Assembly (NCBI GenBank): GCA_023667055.1
Contig: JAMPAV010000002.1
Span: 1 to 64,000 of the forward strand
Direction: 5' to 3'
Length of the DNA stretch: 64,000 nt
From: Muribaculum sp.
Lineage (GTDB): Bacteria > Bacteroidota > Bacteroidia > Bacteroidales > Muribaculaceae
The position numbers and the translations under genes were made by a program. The notes beneath the pieces are model-generated. The model was given only the letters and a program-made list of their open reading frames with translations. It ran no database searches and had not been told where the DNA came from. Shown here piece after piece: positions 45,199-55,047 of this stretch; position 1 is the stretch's first letter; every line of letters begins with the position of its first letter.

Positions 45199-46876
45199 TT
45201 ATCTTACCATGACAGGATAAACAATCTGATTAATAATACCGGTTTCGGATATACTTAAAACAGAAAGATTGAATTTGGAATTAATATCAGATGTAAGGAA
45301 TTCGACTGCAAACGTTCCGTTATCATCCGTTTGAATCCTTGGTAACCACTGCAATGTTGTGCGGCAATCCTCAATGCCGTCAATCTGTTTGTCTTTCTTC
45401 AGAATTTTAAACTTACGTCGGGGATAGTAGGCATAAGCCTTGCTTATATTTTCCATCGACAACAGATCTTCATCGGAATAGTGGGGTCCTGTATACACTA
45501 TATAGACAAGTTGATCGTAGTCGTAGCAGTTCCTTTGCTCATTCCATTTCATTTTGACCATCTCATACTCCTTGCCCCTTTCTGGAGGTCTTACATTTCG
45601 TGGAGGTCGTAATGAATAATTGGGATCGTCTATTGGATGATGGGTCCATCCAGGTAGATAATCGTTGAGTATGCCTTCGGTTTTATCACCTTTGCAGCAT
45701 ACCCATGCACTTTCTCTGCTCGCCAATGCAACACTGTCAAGGTAATTCATCAATTTATTTTTTTTTCCGTCTTGAGAAATTTTTACTTTTCCCCTTAACC
45801 AGCACCTCGTCAAGTTGGACTGTGTGCCTCTCTGTATAATCAGCAATACAAAGAGTATTCGATCTTGTATTCTTCTGGATCGCTGGAAATAGATATTCTT
45901 TTGCCGATTTTCTTATATTTTCTATGTCGAGGAAAGGATTGTCAATATCCAACTTCGATTTCAAATCTTCATTGACAAGAGGTCGTAGCAGGATGGTTTT
46001 GTTCAAAGACGAGGCCATTTCCGGAGACACCTCGAAATATCCATTATCACGAGTTTTTATAATGTTAACAGCCCCTTTTTCAGCAACATCATCAAACACA
46101 TTTATATACTGACCATCAAGAGGTATGGTATTCTTCTTGTTCCGCGACCTTAAATGACCAGAGACTGCCCCATCAGACAGAAACGGATCAAATTCAGCAT
46201 TGATTTTATTTAAGGAATCAGTCTTAATCACATACAACTGAGAATGTATATCAATTTCAGAGGGAGGATAGGAGTAAAGAGCGTCAGCCACACTCATGGC
46301 TAAGACCGCACGCACTGGATTGCCTTCTGCATCAGTGACCTTGACAGTTGCTCTCACTTTGCTTCGGATATGGTATTCCGCACTGTCAAGTCTTACCGTG
46401 ACATTCAGTCCATTTGTAATTGTTGTATCCGGAATGTCAATGTAGTTCATACGTTCTTTGGCGTTCGTAAGGAATTTGGGTACTTCGGGAAGTTCCTTGA
46501 CTATTAGCAATCGCTTGGGATATACCACCATATCGCCGCGACCAAGGGAGTTTCTTGTATGGACATACATCCTGTATTCTCCCGATTTCCAATCATCCCC
46601 TACGTATGCATGCCCGTCACACATGCCGTTTGCCATTCGGTATTTTTCCCTCCAGACCACACTGTCGGAGGGGTCAACAATTTCAACGTAGGCGGTATGT
46701 GACTTGTTAGAGATGCATAAGACGCTATCATCAATCGCGATACATTTGAACCACAAGTCATCGCATGTCTCATAAATACCTTTGTCAGTAAGAGTATATA
46801 TGTATTCACGAGAATATGAAAGATGGTAGCCGAGAGTTGCTAAAATGATTGACAATAATATCTTTATTTTTACCAT
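45199..46876 (-). pseudogene. MG2-domain envelope protein, frameshifted at a run of nine A residues
   Basis: Paralogue of the gene at 42555-45089. The start at 46876 (MVKIKILLSIILATLGYHLS) opens a signal peptide; the upstream extension to 46930 does not. The MG2-like domain is YIYTLTDKGIYETCDDLWFK. The frame ends just after ...VLVKGKSKNFSRRKKK, where the minus strand has nine A residues (45758-45766). Removing one A continues with KNKLMNYLDSVALASRESAW and 180 further residues to the stop at 45199, including a second conserved end (LSVLSISETGIINQIVYPVM). Could be phase-variable, rescued by transcript slippage on A9, inactivated, or a sequencing error. Confidence 0.75.
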
Positions 46877-47025
46877 GACTTTAGGTATTTGAAATGTCTT
46901 TAATCCCATCTTATTCAGCATGAGTGCCAATAAATCTTATTATTACAAAATTACGAAATTTATTGTAAATTCCAAAATCGAGGATGATAAATCTTCACAT
47001 ATCTTCAAAATATGTGTATGATTAT

Positions 47026-47057
47026 TTTGCAATGTCGTGATAAAAGCAGTAATTTTG
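47026..47057 (+). promoter_or_regulatory. Promoter of the EamA transporter gene
   Basis: TTTG (47026-47029), a 20-base spacer, TAATTTTG (47050-47057). Transcription should begin near 47063, which excludes the ATG at 47037 as the start. Confidence 0.75.
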
Positions 47058-47084
47058 CAGTCTGAATTTGATTTGAACAAAAAA

Positions 47085-47996
47085 ATGCATAAATTTTCCA
47101 TAGGGAGGAGGGGAGAGGCGCATCTGGCGATACTCTTCGCAAATGTAGGTTGGGGTGTGATGGCTCCGATTTCAAAGATGGTGTTGCTGTCAGGATTAAT
47201 GTCATCATTAGCATTGTCGGGCATTAGAATAATCGGAGGCGCGTTGCTTTTCCTGTTGTTTTCTTGGATTCTTCCAAAGTCAATGGGTACGCGCCAGCAT
47301 ATTGATAAAGGAGATATACTGAAGATAATCATCTGCTCTGTGCTGATGATTAGTTGCAACCAGGGCATGTATATAATCGGAATGGGGTTGACCAATCCCG
47401 TGGATGCATCCGTCATGGGGAGTATGACTCCGATGCTTACCATGATTCTTGCCGCGATTTTCTTGAAATTTCCAATGACATGGATTAAGGTGGCGGGCGT
47501 TATGATGGGACTCGGGGGTGTGCTGATACTCGTGGGCGGTTCAGCTCAAAGCGCGATGGCTGTAAATCCCCTTTTAGGCAATTTGCTTTGCCTGTTGGCG
47601 CAGGTTTGTGCCGCTGTCTATTATGTGGGGTTTAGCGGTATCATCAACAAATATTCACCTTATACGCTTATGAAATGGATGTTTTTCATTTCGGTGTTGA
47701 CATACGTGCCATTCTGCATTCCTGATATTGTGAAGGTGGATTTTGCTATGCTTCCGCCGGAGGTTTGGTGGGGATTGGTGTATATCATTGCGATTCCGAC
47801 ATTCTTCGGTTATCTGATGATACCATTTTCACAGAGATATTTGCGTCCGACCGTGGTGAGTGCATACAGTTATCTTCAGCCGGTATTTGCGACGGTGGTG
47901 GCAGTGGCAATGTCGGTAGGTGACTTCGGATGGGAGAAGGCCGTAGCCGCACTCCTCATCTTCCTTGGCATAGCCCTCGTCAACCGCTCCAAGTAA
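47085..47996 (+). CDS. EamA/DMT-family transporter
   Basis: A 303-residue inner-membrane protein with about ten helices in two EamA-type halves: LAILFANVGWGVMAPISKMV at the start, GMGLTNPVDASVMGSMTPM in the first half, and YLQPVFATVVAVAMSVGDFG near the end. It is likely an exporter of amino acids or other metabolites; the substrate is unknown. The start at 47085 is set by the promoter, which covers the earlier in-frame ATG. Confidence 0.88.
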   Translation: MHKFSIGRRGEAHLAILFANVGWGVMAPISKMVLLSGLMSSLALSGIRIIGGALLFLLFSWILPKSMGTRQHIDKGDILKIIICSVLMISCNQGMYIIGMGLTNPVDASVMGSMTPMLTMILAAIFLKFPMTWIKVAGVMMGLGGVLILVGGSAQSAMAVNPLLGNLLCLLAQVCAAVYYVGFSGIINKYSPYTLMKWMFFISVLTYVPFCIPDIVKVDFAMLPPEVWWGLVYIIAIPTFFGYLMIPFSQRYLRPTVVSAYSYLQPVFATVVAVAMSVGDFGWEKAVAALLIFLGIALVNRSK

Positions 47997-48001
47997 ATTT
48001 G

Positions 48002-48367
48002 CTATACTCCCAATACGATGGCCGGATCTATGTTTAGTTTTCGGCTTATCTCTCTTCCGACTTTCATAGTAGGCTCGCATTTGCCTGAAAGATAGTCACA
48101 AATTCTTGACGGACTGACACCGATTAATTTTGCAAGAGATGCTTGTGATAAGCCCATTTCATACATGCGAAGTTTAATGGTATCGATCAGAGAGGGTTTC
48201 CCTATTGGATAATACTCTTCTTCATAATCTGCAACAAGATTGCCCAATAATTCAAGTTCCACCATCTCAGGATAATTCTTAGGAGTATTTTCCGGTATAG
48301 ATAGCATTAGTTCTTCCACTCGTTTCAAAGCTCCTTTGTATTGCTTCTCATTTTCTATTTTCACCAT
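48002..48367 (-). CDS. XRE-family (HigA-like) antitoxin or regulator
   Basis: A 121-residue protein with an N-terminal helical part like that of HigA-type antitoxins (ELLGNLVADYEEEYYPI) and a C-terminal helix-turn-helix (GLSQASLAKLIGVSPSRICD, then YLSGKCEPTMKVGREI). It is the third gene of a run with the PIN protein, 3 bases downstream of it. It should bind DNA and may repress the operon and neutralise a toxin. A HigB-type toxin is not adjacent; a PIN protein is. Confidence 0.82.
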   Translation of the reverse strand: MVKIENEKQYKGALKRVEELMLSIPENTPKNYPEMVELELLGNLVADYEEEYYPIGKPSLIDTIKLRMYEMGLSQASLAKLIGVSPSRICDYLSGKCEPTMKVGREISRKLNIDPAIVLGV

Positions 48368-48370
48368 GAC

Positions 48371-48778
48371 TCATAAATATCGTTCCGAGAAAGTATTGAA
48401 AGACATGACCGGTATTTCTGAAAAATTGAAGTCTTTTTCATTGCGAGTTATTATGCATTCACAATTAGAAGTAATTGCTGCTGCGTATTGCAATGCATCT
48501 TCAAAATCACTTGCAGATAGCTCAATAACTTTTCTTATTTGATATTCGTCATTGCTAACTATGTTGAATAATGTAGTTAGCTTATGAATCAATTGATATA
48601 ATTGCTCTTTCGGTATTTTCCTCAGTATATAGGCGAAATTTGCTACAGATAAATAACTTATGTAAATTGAATATCTTTCATCTTTGACTTTGTTTAGAAA
48701 TATTTGAGCATCATTCTTATATTCTTCCCGAACAAAGCAATCAATTATGAAATTTGTATCAAGGAATATGTTTTTCAT
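48371..48778 (-). CDS. PIN-domain ribonuclease, VapC-like toxin
   Basis: A 135-residue PIN-domain protein with conserved acidic residues: IFLDTNFIIDCF at the start, the middle ELSASDFEDALQYAAA and the end CIITRNEKDFNFSEI. Such proteins cut tRNA or other RNA when not bound to an antitoxin. It overlaps the preceding 76-residue gene by 4 bases (ATGA), so the pair is translationally coupled like a toxin-antitoxin unit. Confidence 0.88.
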   Translation of the reverse strand: MKNIFLDTNFIIDCFVREEYKNDAQIFLNKVKDERYSIYISYLSVANFAYILRKIPKEQLYQLIHKLTTLFNIVSNDEYQIRKVIELSASDFEDALQYAAAITSNCECIITRNEKDFNFSEIPVMSFNTFSERYL

Positions 48779-49005
48779 TTTGACATGATATATTGAGTTT
48801 TTTCATCTGACATATCTATCATAGATGAATCAATAGATTTACTTAATTCATGTAATGTCTTTTTCCAGTCTTTATTCATATCAGTTTCTTCAACTCTATT
48901 ATATATAGGATTGGATACATTAAGAACGCCTTTTAGATTTTCTATTAGTTTTCTTAAAAATGAGGTGTCTGCATCATTCTCAAATGTCACGACTACTTGT
49001 GTCAT
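48775..49005 (-). CDS. Small antitoxin-like protein paired with the PIN protein
   Basis: A 76-residue protein, first of a three-gene operon. It has no recognised DNA-binding motif; the first 30 residues (TQVVVTFENDADTSFLRKLIENLK) form a strand and helix as in small Bacteroidetes antitoxin-like proteins, and the rest is charged and helical. Position and 4-base overlap with the PIN gene are the main evidence for an antitoxin role. Confidence 0.65.
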   Translation of the reverse strand: MTQVVVTFENDADTSFLRKLIENLKGVLNVSNPIYNRVEETDMNKDWKKTLHELSKSIDSSMIDMSDEKTQYIMSK

Positions 49006-49080
49006 AAGTTTAAATTTTAGTTTATTATATTAACAATACAAAAGTCATTATTGTTTCAATTAGGCTGTTATAAATATAAT

Positions 49081-49113
49081 TAGGGGTGCGCTCCATCTCG
49101 TAGCGCACCCCTA
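49081..49113 (-). terminator. Intrinsic terminator after nuoN
   Basis: A perfect 12-bp stem (TAGGGGTGCGCT at 49081-49092, complement at 49102-49113) with a 9-base loop, 23 bases beyond the nuoN stop, followed on the minus strand by an AT-rich stretch. It marks the end of the combined nuo/atp gene run. Confidence 0.75.
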
Positions 49114-49135
49114 AGGTGTGTTTATTAGATTTGGG

Positions 49136-50614
49136 TTAGAGTCCGAGAAGGGCGAGCGGTTGCCAACTGGAGAGGGCAACGGAGTTGACAAGCCATTCAT
49201 AGATCGGGCTTACAAGTCCGAAGAGCAGAATGCCTGCAAGGCAAAGTCCAAGACCAATCTTGGCGACACATGTGCTGTTGAATTCACCAATCACAGGTTC
49301 TTCCGGTGAAATCCACATTGCCTTCACAACACATAGATAATAGTAGAGGGAGATTACAGTGTTGATGAGGGCGATAAGCACAAGCATGTAAAGAGCCATC
49401 GAACCGGTGGAGGTCACACTTGTGAAGATGAGAATCTTGCTGAAGAATCCTGCAAAGGGGGGAATACCAGCAAGAGAGAACATCGCCAGTGTCATAGCAA
49501 CGCTGAGCCATGGATTGGTCTTGTGAAGACCGTTGTAGTCGTCCATGTTGAGTTTGCCGGTGTTGTCCTCTATAGTCTGGATTACTGCGAATGCTCCAAG
49601 GTTGCTGACTACATATACGATGGTGTAGAACATCAGGGATGCAAGACCAAGGGCATTTGCACCAATTACACCAAGCACGAGATAACCGGCCTGCGATACA
49701 GATGAGAATGCCATGAATCGCTTCATGTTCTTCTGGCGAAGAGCGAAGAGGTTGCCGACAGTGATGGTGAGGATAATCAGAGCATAGAGCATCCATTCCC
49801 AAGCACCGCTATAAACCTGACCGAAGCACTGGGTGAAGATGATGAAGAATGCAAATGCAGCACTACCCTTTGACACAACTGAAAGGTATGAAGTCACCGG
49901 AGTTGGGGCACCCTGATATACATCAGCAGTCCAGAGGTGGAAAGGAACAAGCGAAAGCTTGAAACCGATACCTGCCATTACGAATGCCAGGGCAAACATG
50001 AGCAGACCGCTCGTTGAGCCTGAATTGATGGCAACTGCAAGATCTGAGAAATAGAGACTTCCGACAGAGAAAGCATATACAAAGCTAAGACCCATCATCA
50101 GAATAGCACTGCTGAACACAGCGGTGAGAATATACTTGATACCTGCCTCGTGGCTCTCATAGCGATACTTGTCGAACGCTATCATTGCGGCCATAGGAAG
50201 TGAAGCGGATTCAAGACCTATGATGAAGAGCAGGAAATGGCGGGCGGATACCATCAGATACATTCCGAAGAGTGTGGCGAGAAGGAGTTCGTAGTATTCA
50301 CCTTTTCTTGTCTCCATTTCGGGGCTGTCGGTCCATTTGAATGATTGGAGTATCACGAGAAATGCACCGAGATTGAGGATACATTTCATTGCCTTGCAAG
50401 CAGAATCATTGACATACATGCCGCCAAAGATACCTTCCGGACAACTGGGAGATACCCAGATAGCCACAGTGGCGAGGAGGAAGAGGATGGCAGCGGTCGG
50501 GGTCAGGATTTTCTTTACCCCTTCTCCTCCGAATGTGTCCATGAAGAACACGATAAGGAAGATTCCCAATACAACCAGTTCGGGGATCATTGCCCCAAAT
50601 TGTGAATAGTCCAT
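49136..50614 (-). CDS. nuoN: NADH-quinone oxidoreductase subunit N
   Basis: A 492-residue antiporter-like membrane subunit of complex I, with about fourteen helices. The family core KLSLVPFHLWTADVYQGAPTPVTSYLS, with its key lysine, is present, as is GLHKTNPWLSVAMTLAMFSLAGIPPFAGFFSK. Last gene of the nuo run; 37 bases after nuoM. It helps move protons across the inner membrane. Confidence 0.96.
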   Translation of the reverse strand: MDYSQFGAMIPELVVLGIFLIVFFMDTFGGEGVKKILTPTAAILFLLATVAIWVSPSCPEGIFGGMYVNDSACKAMKCILNLGAFLVILQSFKWTDSPEMETRKGEYYELLLATLFGMYLMVSARHFLLFIIGLESASLPMAAMIAFDKYRYESHEAGIKYILTAVFSSAILMMGLSFVYAFSVGSLYFSDLAVAINSGSTSGLLMFALAFVMAGIGFKLSLVPFHLWTADVYQGAPTPVTSYLSVVSKGSAAFAFFIIFTQCFGQVYSGAWEWMLYALIILTITVGNLFALRQKNMKRFMAFSSVSQAGYLVLGVIGANALGLASLMFYTIVYVVSNLGAFAVIQTIEDNTGKLNMDDYNGLHKTNPWLSVAMTLAMFSLAGIPPFAGFFSKILIFTSVTSTGSMALYMLVLIALINTVISLYYYLCVVKAMWISPEEPVIGEFNSTCVAKIGLGLCLAGILLFGLVSPIYEWLVNSVALSSWQPLALLGL

Positions 50615-50651
50615 TGTTTTGTGAGTTTAAAATTGTGAGGTAAAGTTAATA

Positions 50652-52169
50652 TTAAAGAGCCACAGACTGAATAGCTGCGATGATCGGAGTGAATGAATGC
50701 TGGATAGTCTCGTTGATCCAGTTGGGGAAGCAACCTATTCCTGCAATGCAGAGAATGAGAGTCACAGTGCTGAGACGTTCAAACCATGTGGCATCTGTGA
50801 GCTGCAGGTGATGTTCATCCTGAACCGGACCGAGAAGGAGTTTTCCAACCACGCGGAGGATATAAACAGCGGTAATCACGATGGAACATGTGGCCGCAAT
50901 CACGAACACGCGATGGAATGTGTCGGCTTCCTGGAAAGAACCGAAGAAGATTGTCATCTCAGCCACAAAACCGGAAAGACCCGGAAGACCGAGAGAAGCA
51001 AAACCTGCAATCATGTAGCAGACGCCGAGGTAAGGCATGATTCTCATGAGGCCGCCCATCTGACGGATGTCGCGGGTGTGAGTACGTCCGTATATCATAC
51101 CGATGAGTGCAAAGAAAAGGGCTGTCATCAAGCCGTGAGAAAGCATCTGAAGGATAGCACCTGTCATTGCAGTGGTGTTGAGCATAAGTATTGCGAAGAG
51201 TACCATACCGCAGTGTGACACCGAAGAGTAGGCATTGATATACTTGAGGTCAGTCTGGACACATGCCGAGAATGCACCATATACAATTGAGATACCCGTG
51301 AGCACGATGAAGATCCAAGCCAATTCATTAGCAGCCTGAGGCAGAAGGAAGATGGCGATGCGGAAGCAACCGTAGCCACCAAGTTTCATAAGCACGCCCG
51401 CGTGAAGCATAGACACCGCTGTAGGGGCACATGCGTGACCGTCGGGACTCCAAGTATGGAATGGGAACATTGCACCAAGCACACCGAAGCCGACAAATGT
51501 GAGGCAGAATAGAAGACGCTGCCAGCTTGGGTCGATGTTGGCGTTGTGGGAGATCTCAAGTATATTCCAAGTGCAGTTGCTCAAGTCTGTTCCTGAGTGC
51601 CAGAATATGCCAAGGAGACCGAGCATGAGGAATGCTGAACCACCCATAAGCATAAGTGTAAGCTTCATTGCACTGTATTCTTTGCGGCCTGTGCCCCACA
51701 CACCGATGAGGAGATACATCGGGATAAGTGCCACCTCATAGAACATGAACATCGTGAAGATGTCGATAGAGATGAAGAAACCGAACACACCGGTGCTGAG
51801 AAGACAGAACCAGAGGAAGAAATTCTTCGGAAGGGGATTGATTTTCCATGATGCAAATGTGCCGGCGAATACAATAACACAGCTCAGAAGGAGCATGAGT
51901 ACGGAAATTCCATCGACACCTACTGCAAGGTGGATATTGAGGGGAGCATACCAAAGCCAGCTTCCGAGATAAAGCATTTCAGCCTCGTTGCCGGCGGCAC
52001 GCTGGCCGAGGAAGTCGAACACTAGCCAGATGCCGAGCACCATGAGTGCGGTGCTACCTATGGTCATTACCGTGCGGATGGCATTCATACTGCTATTGCG
52101 GCAGAAGCCGAGTCCCGCCATCATGAGGATGGGGATGACCACAAACCAAATTAAAATATTTCCAAACAT
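50652..52169 (-). CDS. nuoM: NADH-quinone oxidoreductase subunit M
   Basis: A 505-residue antiporter-like membrane subunit of complex I. Signature segments include the glutamate-bearing FYEVALIPMYLLIGVWG, MFPFHTWSPDGHACAPTAVS and SSVSHCGMVLFAI. 28 bases after nuoL. No unusual features. Confidence 0.96.
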   Translation of the reverse strand: MFGNILIWFVVIPILMMAGLGFCRNSSMNAIRTVMTIGSTALMVLGIWLVFDFLGQRAAGNEAEMLYLGSWLWYAPLNIHLAVGVDGISVLMLLLSCVIVFAGTFASWKINPLPKNFFLWFCLLSTGVFGFFISIDIFTMFMFYEVALIPMYLLIGVWGTGRKEYSAMKLTLMLMGGSAFLMLGLLGIFWHSGTDLSNCTWNILEISHNANIDPSWQRLLFCLTFVGFGVLGAMFPFHTWSPDGHACAPTAVSMLHAGVLMKLGGYGCFRIAIFLLPQAANELAWIFIVLTGISIVYGAFSACVQTDLKYINAYSSVSHCGMVLFAILMLNTTAMTGAILQMLSHGLMTALFFALIGMIYGRTHTRDIRQMGGLMRIMPYLGVCYMIAGFASLGLPGLSGFVAEMTIFFGSFQEADTFHRVFVIAATCSIVITAVYILRVVGKLLLGPVQDEHHLQLTDATWFERLSTVTLILCIAGIGCFPNWINETIQHSFTPIIAAIQSVAL

Positions 52170-52197
52170 TGTCTTATATTTTTAGCAATATGAATTA

Positions 52198-54150
52198 TCA
52201 TGAAAGAGCAAACCAAACGCAAGCGGCAAGAGCAAGAGCACCGAATAAGTACCATGCCACGTAAGCCTGGATATGACCATTCTGCATTCCGCGTATAGAC
52301 CAGCTTGCCTTCTGGGAAATCTTTGCGAAGCCATCCATTGTGGCATCGATGACGTGGCGGTCAAACCATGCGATGCTTTGGCAGATGATGCCGAAGATGA
52401 TTTTGTGTGTCACGAACTGATACATCTCGTCCCAGTAGAAGCGGCGGTGGGCAGCTTCCCAGAGGTTGGGGAGAGCGGCACGCATCTTGGCCGGTTTGTC
52501 GTTTTTCTTTGCATATAGCCATGTGGCAAGTCCTATCGCTACTACTGCGATTGCTACGCTTGTGATAGCCACTGATGCCTCAAGGTGGATATGATATGGT
52601 TCGCCGTTATATGTGACGTATTCTCCAAACGGTATGAACCCGGCCACACAACTTACTGCGGCAAGGATAATCAGCGGAAGAGACATCTGCCAAGGTGCAT
52701 CATGAGGTTTGTGGTGCTCATAGTGAGGATTCTCCTCCCACCAGAAGATGAGGTAGTAGAGACGGAACATATAGAACGCAGTCAGACCTGCCACCATCGA
52801 CATCCAAGCGCCCCAGATGAAATCATTCTGGTACATGGCGGCAAGCATCTCGTCTTTCGAGAAGAATCCCGAGAAAGGAGGTATGCCTGCAATGGCGAGA
52901 CATCCGATAAGGAATGTCCAGTGGGTAATAGGCATGTATTTGCGTAGTCCACCCATAGATGTGTAATTGTTGGAGTGAACAGCGTGGATAAGGCAACCTG
53001 CACCAAGGAAGAGAAGAGCCTTGAACATGGCGTGTGTGAACAAGTGGAACATTGAAGCCATGTAGCCGAGACCTGGAGCGTGCCAGTGGCAACCTTCCGG
53101 AACGTAGTCGCGGGCAACAGCAAGCGACACCATCATGAATGCAATCTGAGAGATGGTGGAGAATGCAAGCACGCGCTTGATATCGATCTGGCAGCAAGCC
53201 ACCACTGCAGCGTAGAATGCAGTTATCGCACCTACAACGCCCACGAAGTCCATCGATGCCGGTACCTGACAGTAGCAAGGGAACATTCTTGCTACAAGAT
53301 AAACACCTGCCACGACCATGGTGGCGGCGTGGATAAGTGCCGATACCGGAGTAGGACCTTCCATTGCATCGGGCAGCCAGATGTGGAGAGGCATCATTGC
53401 TGATTTACCCATTCCACCCATGAAGATGAGAATCATGGCCCAAGTCATAACTGAAGCACCCATGAAGGTGGCTCCGCCGCATTGCTGCATGACGAGTTCG
53501 GGATTGGATGTAAGGGTCTGGAAGTTGAATGTGTCGGTGTAGAAAGTGAGCAGAAGGATACCGATAAGGAAGCCGAGGTCGGCAAATCGTGTAACGATAA
53601 ATGCTTTCTTGGAAGCTGATACCGCCGAAGGAAGTTTATAGAAGAAACCGATCAGCAGATATGAGCTCACACCCACGAGTTCCCAGAAGATATACATCTG
53701 GAAGATGTTGGTGGCCACTACAAGACCGAGCATGGAGAAAGAGAAGAGATTTAGGAAAGCGTAGTAACGCTGGAAACCTCTTTCGCCTTCCATGTATCCC
53801 CATGAGTAGAGGTGCACCATGAAAGAGATAGTGGTGATGACCACGAGCATCATGGCAGAAATCGGGTCGAGCAAGAATCCGAGTTTCACCACGAGTTTGT
53901 CGGTAAATGCAAGCCAGGTATAGTCGAACACCTGATATTGCAGGCGGTCGCCGAGAGCATTGATAAACTCAGGGGCACCGCTGAAGAAATAGTTGAAAGC
54001 CACAGTGTAGGCAAGCACCATAGTGGTACCCATGCCAAGGATACCGAGAATGCCTGCAACTTTGCGTGGCATGACAACGCCTCCGATTCCCAAGATGAGG
54101 AACATCGCAATTGGGATCGCAAGGATTAAAATTGGAAGTGTCATGTCCAT
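52198..54150 (-). CDS. nuoL: NADH-quinone oxidoreductase subunit L
   Basis: A 650-residue antiporter-like subunit, which in complex I carries the long lateral helix near its C-terminus. It has FWELVGVSSYLLIGFFYKLPS with the key glutamate, MPLHIWLPDAMEGPTPVSALIHAATMV, and SKDEMLAAMY. The length is normal. 13 bases after nuoK. Confidence 0.97.
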   Translation of the reverse strand: MDMTLPILILAIPIAMFLILGIGGVVMPRKVAGILGILGMGTTMVLAYTVAFNYFFSGAPEFINALGDRLQYQVFDYTWLAFTDKLVVKLGFLLDPISAMMLVVITTISFMVHLYSWGYMEGERGFQRYYAFLNLFSFSMLGLVVATNIFQMYIFWELVGVSSYLLIGFFYKLPSAVSASKKAFIVTRFADLGFLIGILLLTFYTDTFNFQTLTSNPELVMQQCGGATFMGASVMTWAMILIFMGGMGKSAMMPLHIWLPDAMEGPTPVSALIHAATMVVAGVYLVARMFPCYCQVPASMDFVGVVGAITAFYAAVVACCQIDIKRVLAFSTISQIAFMMVSLAVARDYVPEGCHWHAPGLGYMASMFHLFTHAMFKALLFLGAGCLIHAVHSNNYTSMGGLRKYMPITHWTFLIGCLAIAGIPPFSGFFSKDEMLAAMYQNDFIWGAWMSMVAGLTAFYMFRLYYLIFWWEENPHYEHHKPHDAPWQMSLPLIILAAVSCVAGFIPFGEYVTYNGEPYHIHLEASVAITSVAIAVVAIGLATWLYAKKNDKPAKMRAALPNLWEAAHRRFYWDEMYQFVTHKIIFGIICQSIAWFDRHVIDATMDGFAKISQKASWSIRGMQNGHIQAYVAWYLFGALALAACVWFALS

Positions 54151-54163
54151 ATCTTAGGAATAT

Positions 54164-54475
54164 TTAGAATTTCATTTCTTTGATTTCCGTCACGTTTGTG
54201 CTTCCGATAGCTCGATATATGTTGATTATAAGGGCTATTGCAATTGAAGTTTCAGCGGCAGCGATAGCGATGGCAAAAAGAGTGAAGAACATGCCCTCCA
54301 TCGAGCCGGGGAAAAGGTAACGGTTGAAAATTACAAAATTGAGATCAGCTGAATTGAGCATCAGCTCAAGAGAAATCAGCATTGCGATCATATTTTTACG
54401 GGTTATGAAGCCGTAAACACCGAAAACGAACATCAGGACGCTCGGCACTAAATAATATAGAATGCTTATATCCAT
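54164..54475 (-). CDS. nuoK: NADH-quinone oxidoreductase subunit K
   Basis: A 103-residue three-helix subunit of complex I. The start at 54475 (MDISILYYLVPSVLMFVFGV) matches the family's length; the frame extends to 54535 but the extra 20 residues are a basic, non-membrane stretch overlapping nuoJ. Conserved glutamates are in ISLELMLNSADLNF and AAAETSIAIALII. Confidence 0.95.
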   Translation of the reverse strand: MDISILYYLVPSVLMFVFGVYGFITRKNMIAMLISLELMLNSADLNFVIFNRYLFPGSMEGMFFTLFAIAIAAAETSIAIALIINIYRAIGSTNVTEIKEMKF

Positions 54476-54495
54476 AACAATATTCTTTTTTCGGG

Positions 54496-55026
54496 TTATT
54501 TTTTTCTTGCGATTACGACACCACCGATGATGCAAGCAAGCAGAAGAACGCTGATAGCCTCAAAGGGGAGCAAATATTGATATTTATCCGATCCCACGAG
54601 AGCATGTCCAATCTGTTGCATTGTGATGGTGGGACCGCCGGCTGCGATAGCTTCTGATAGAGACACTCCTCCAAGAAGGGGCATTGTGAAGAGAGCGGCG
54701 AGCAGAAGGATGGCACCGCAAGCAGAAGCAGTGACCCCGACCAACTGGCGATGGGCTGCAAGAGGAGCCGTCTTGTCGTTGGGTTTGTGGGTCAGGATAA
54801 TTGCAAACACGATCAGCACCATAATGCCACCCGCATAGACAGCGATCTGCACGGCGCCCAGAAACTGATAGTCCATCTGGAAATAGAAGATGGCAGTTCC
54901 GATTAGTGCGAAAAGCAGATAGGTTGCAGCGCGGAGGATTTTAGTCGTGGTGACAGCCATATAGCCGAAAATGACCATTGCTATGGCAGCCACGAAGTAG
55001 AGTATGATGTTTCCTACTGAATCCAT
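54496..55026 (-). CDS. nuoJ: NADH-quinone oxidoreductase subunit J
   Basis: A 176-residue membrane subunit of complex I with five helices. The conserved VAAIAMVIFGYMAVTTTKIL start and QIAVYAGGIMVLIVFAIIL are typical. 21 bases after nuoI. Confidence 0.94.
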   Translation of the reverse strand: MDSVGNIILYFVAAIAMVIFGYMAVTTTKILRAATYLLFALIGTAIFYFQMDYQFLGAVQIAVYAGGIMVLIVFAIILTHKPNDKTAPLAAHRQLVGVTASACGAILLLAALFTMPLLGGVSLSEAIAAGGPTITMQQIGHALVGSDKYQYLLPFEAISVLLLACIIGGVVIARKK

Positions 55027-55047
55027 TTGTTATTGTTGTTGTTTCGT

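Noticed and set aside
47037..47084. Earlier start codon for the EamA transporter
   Set aside because: The -7 box at 47050-47057 lies after this ATG.
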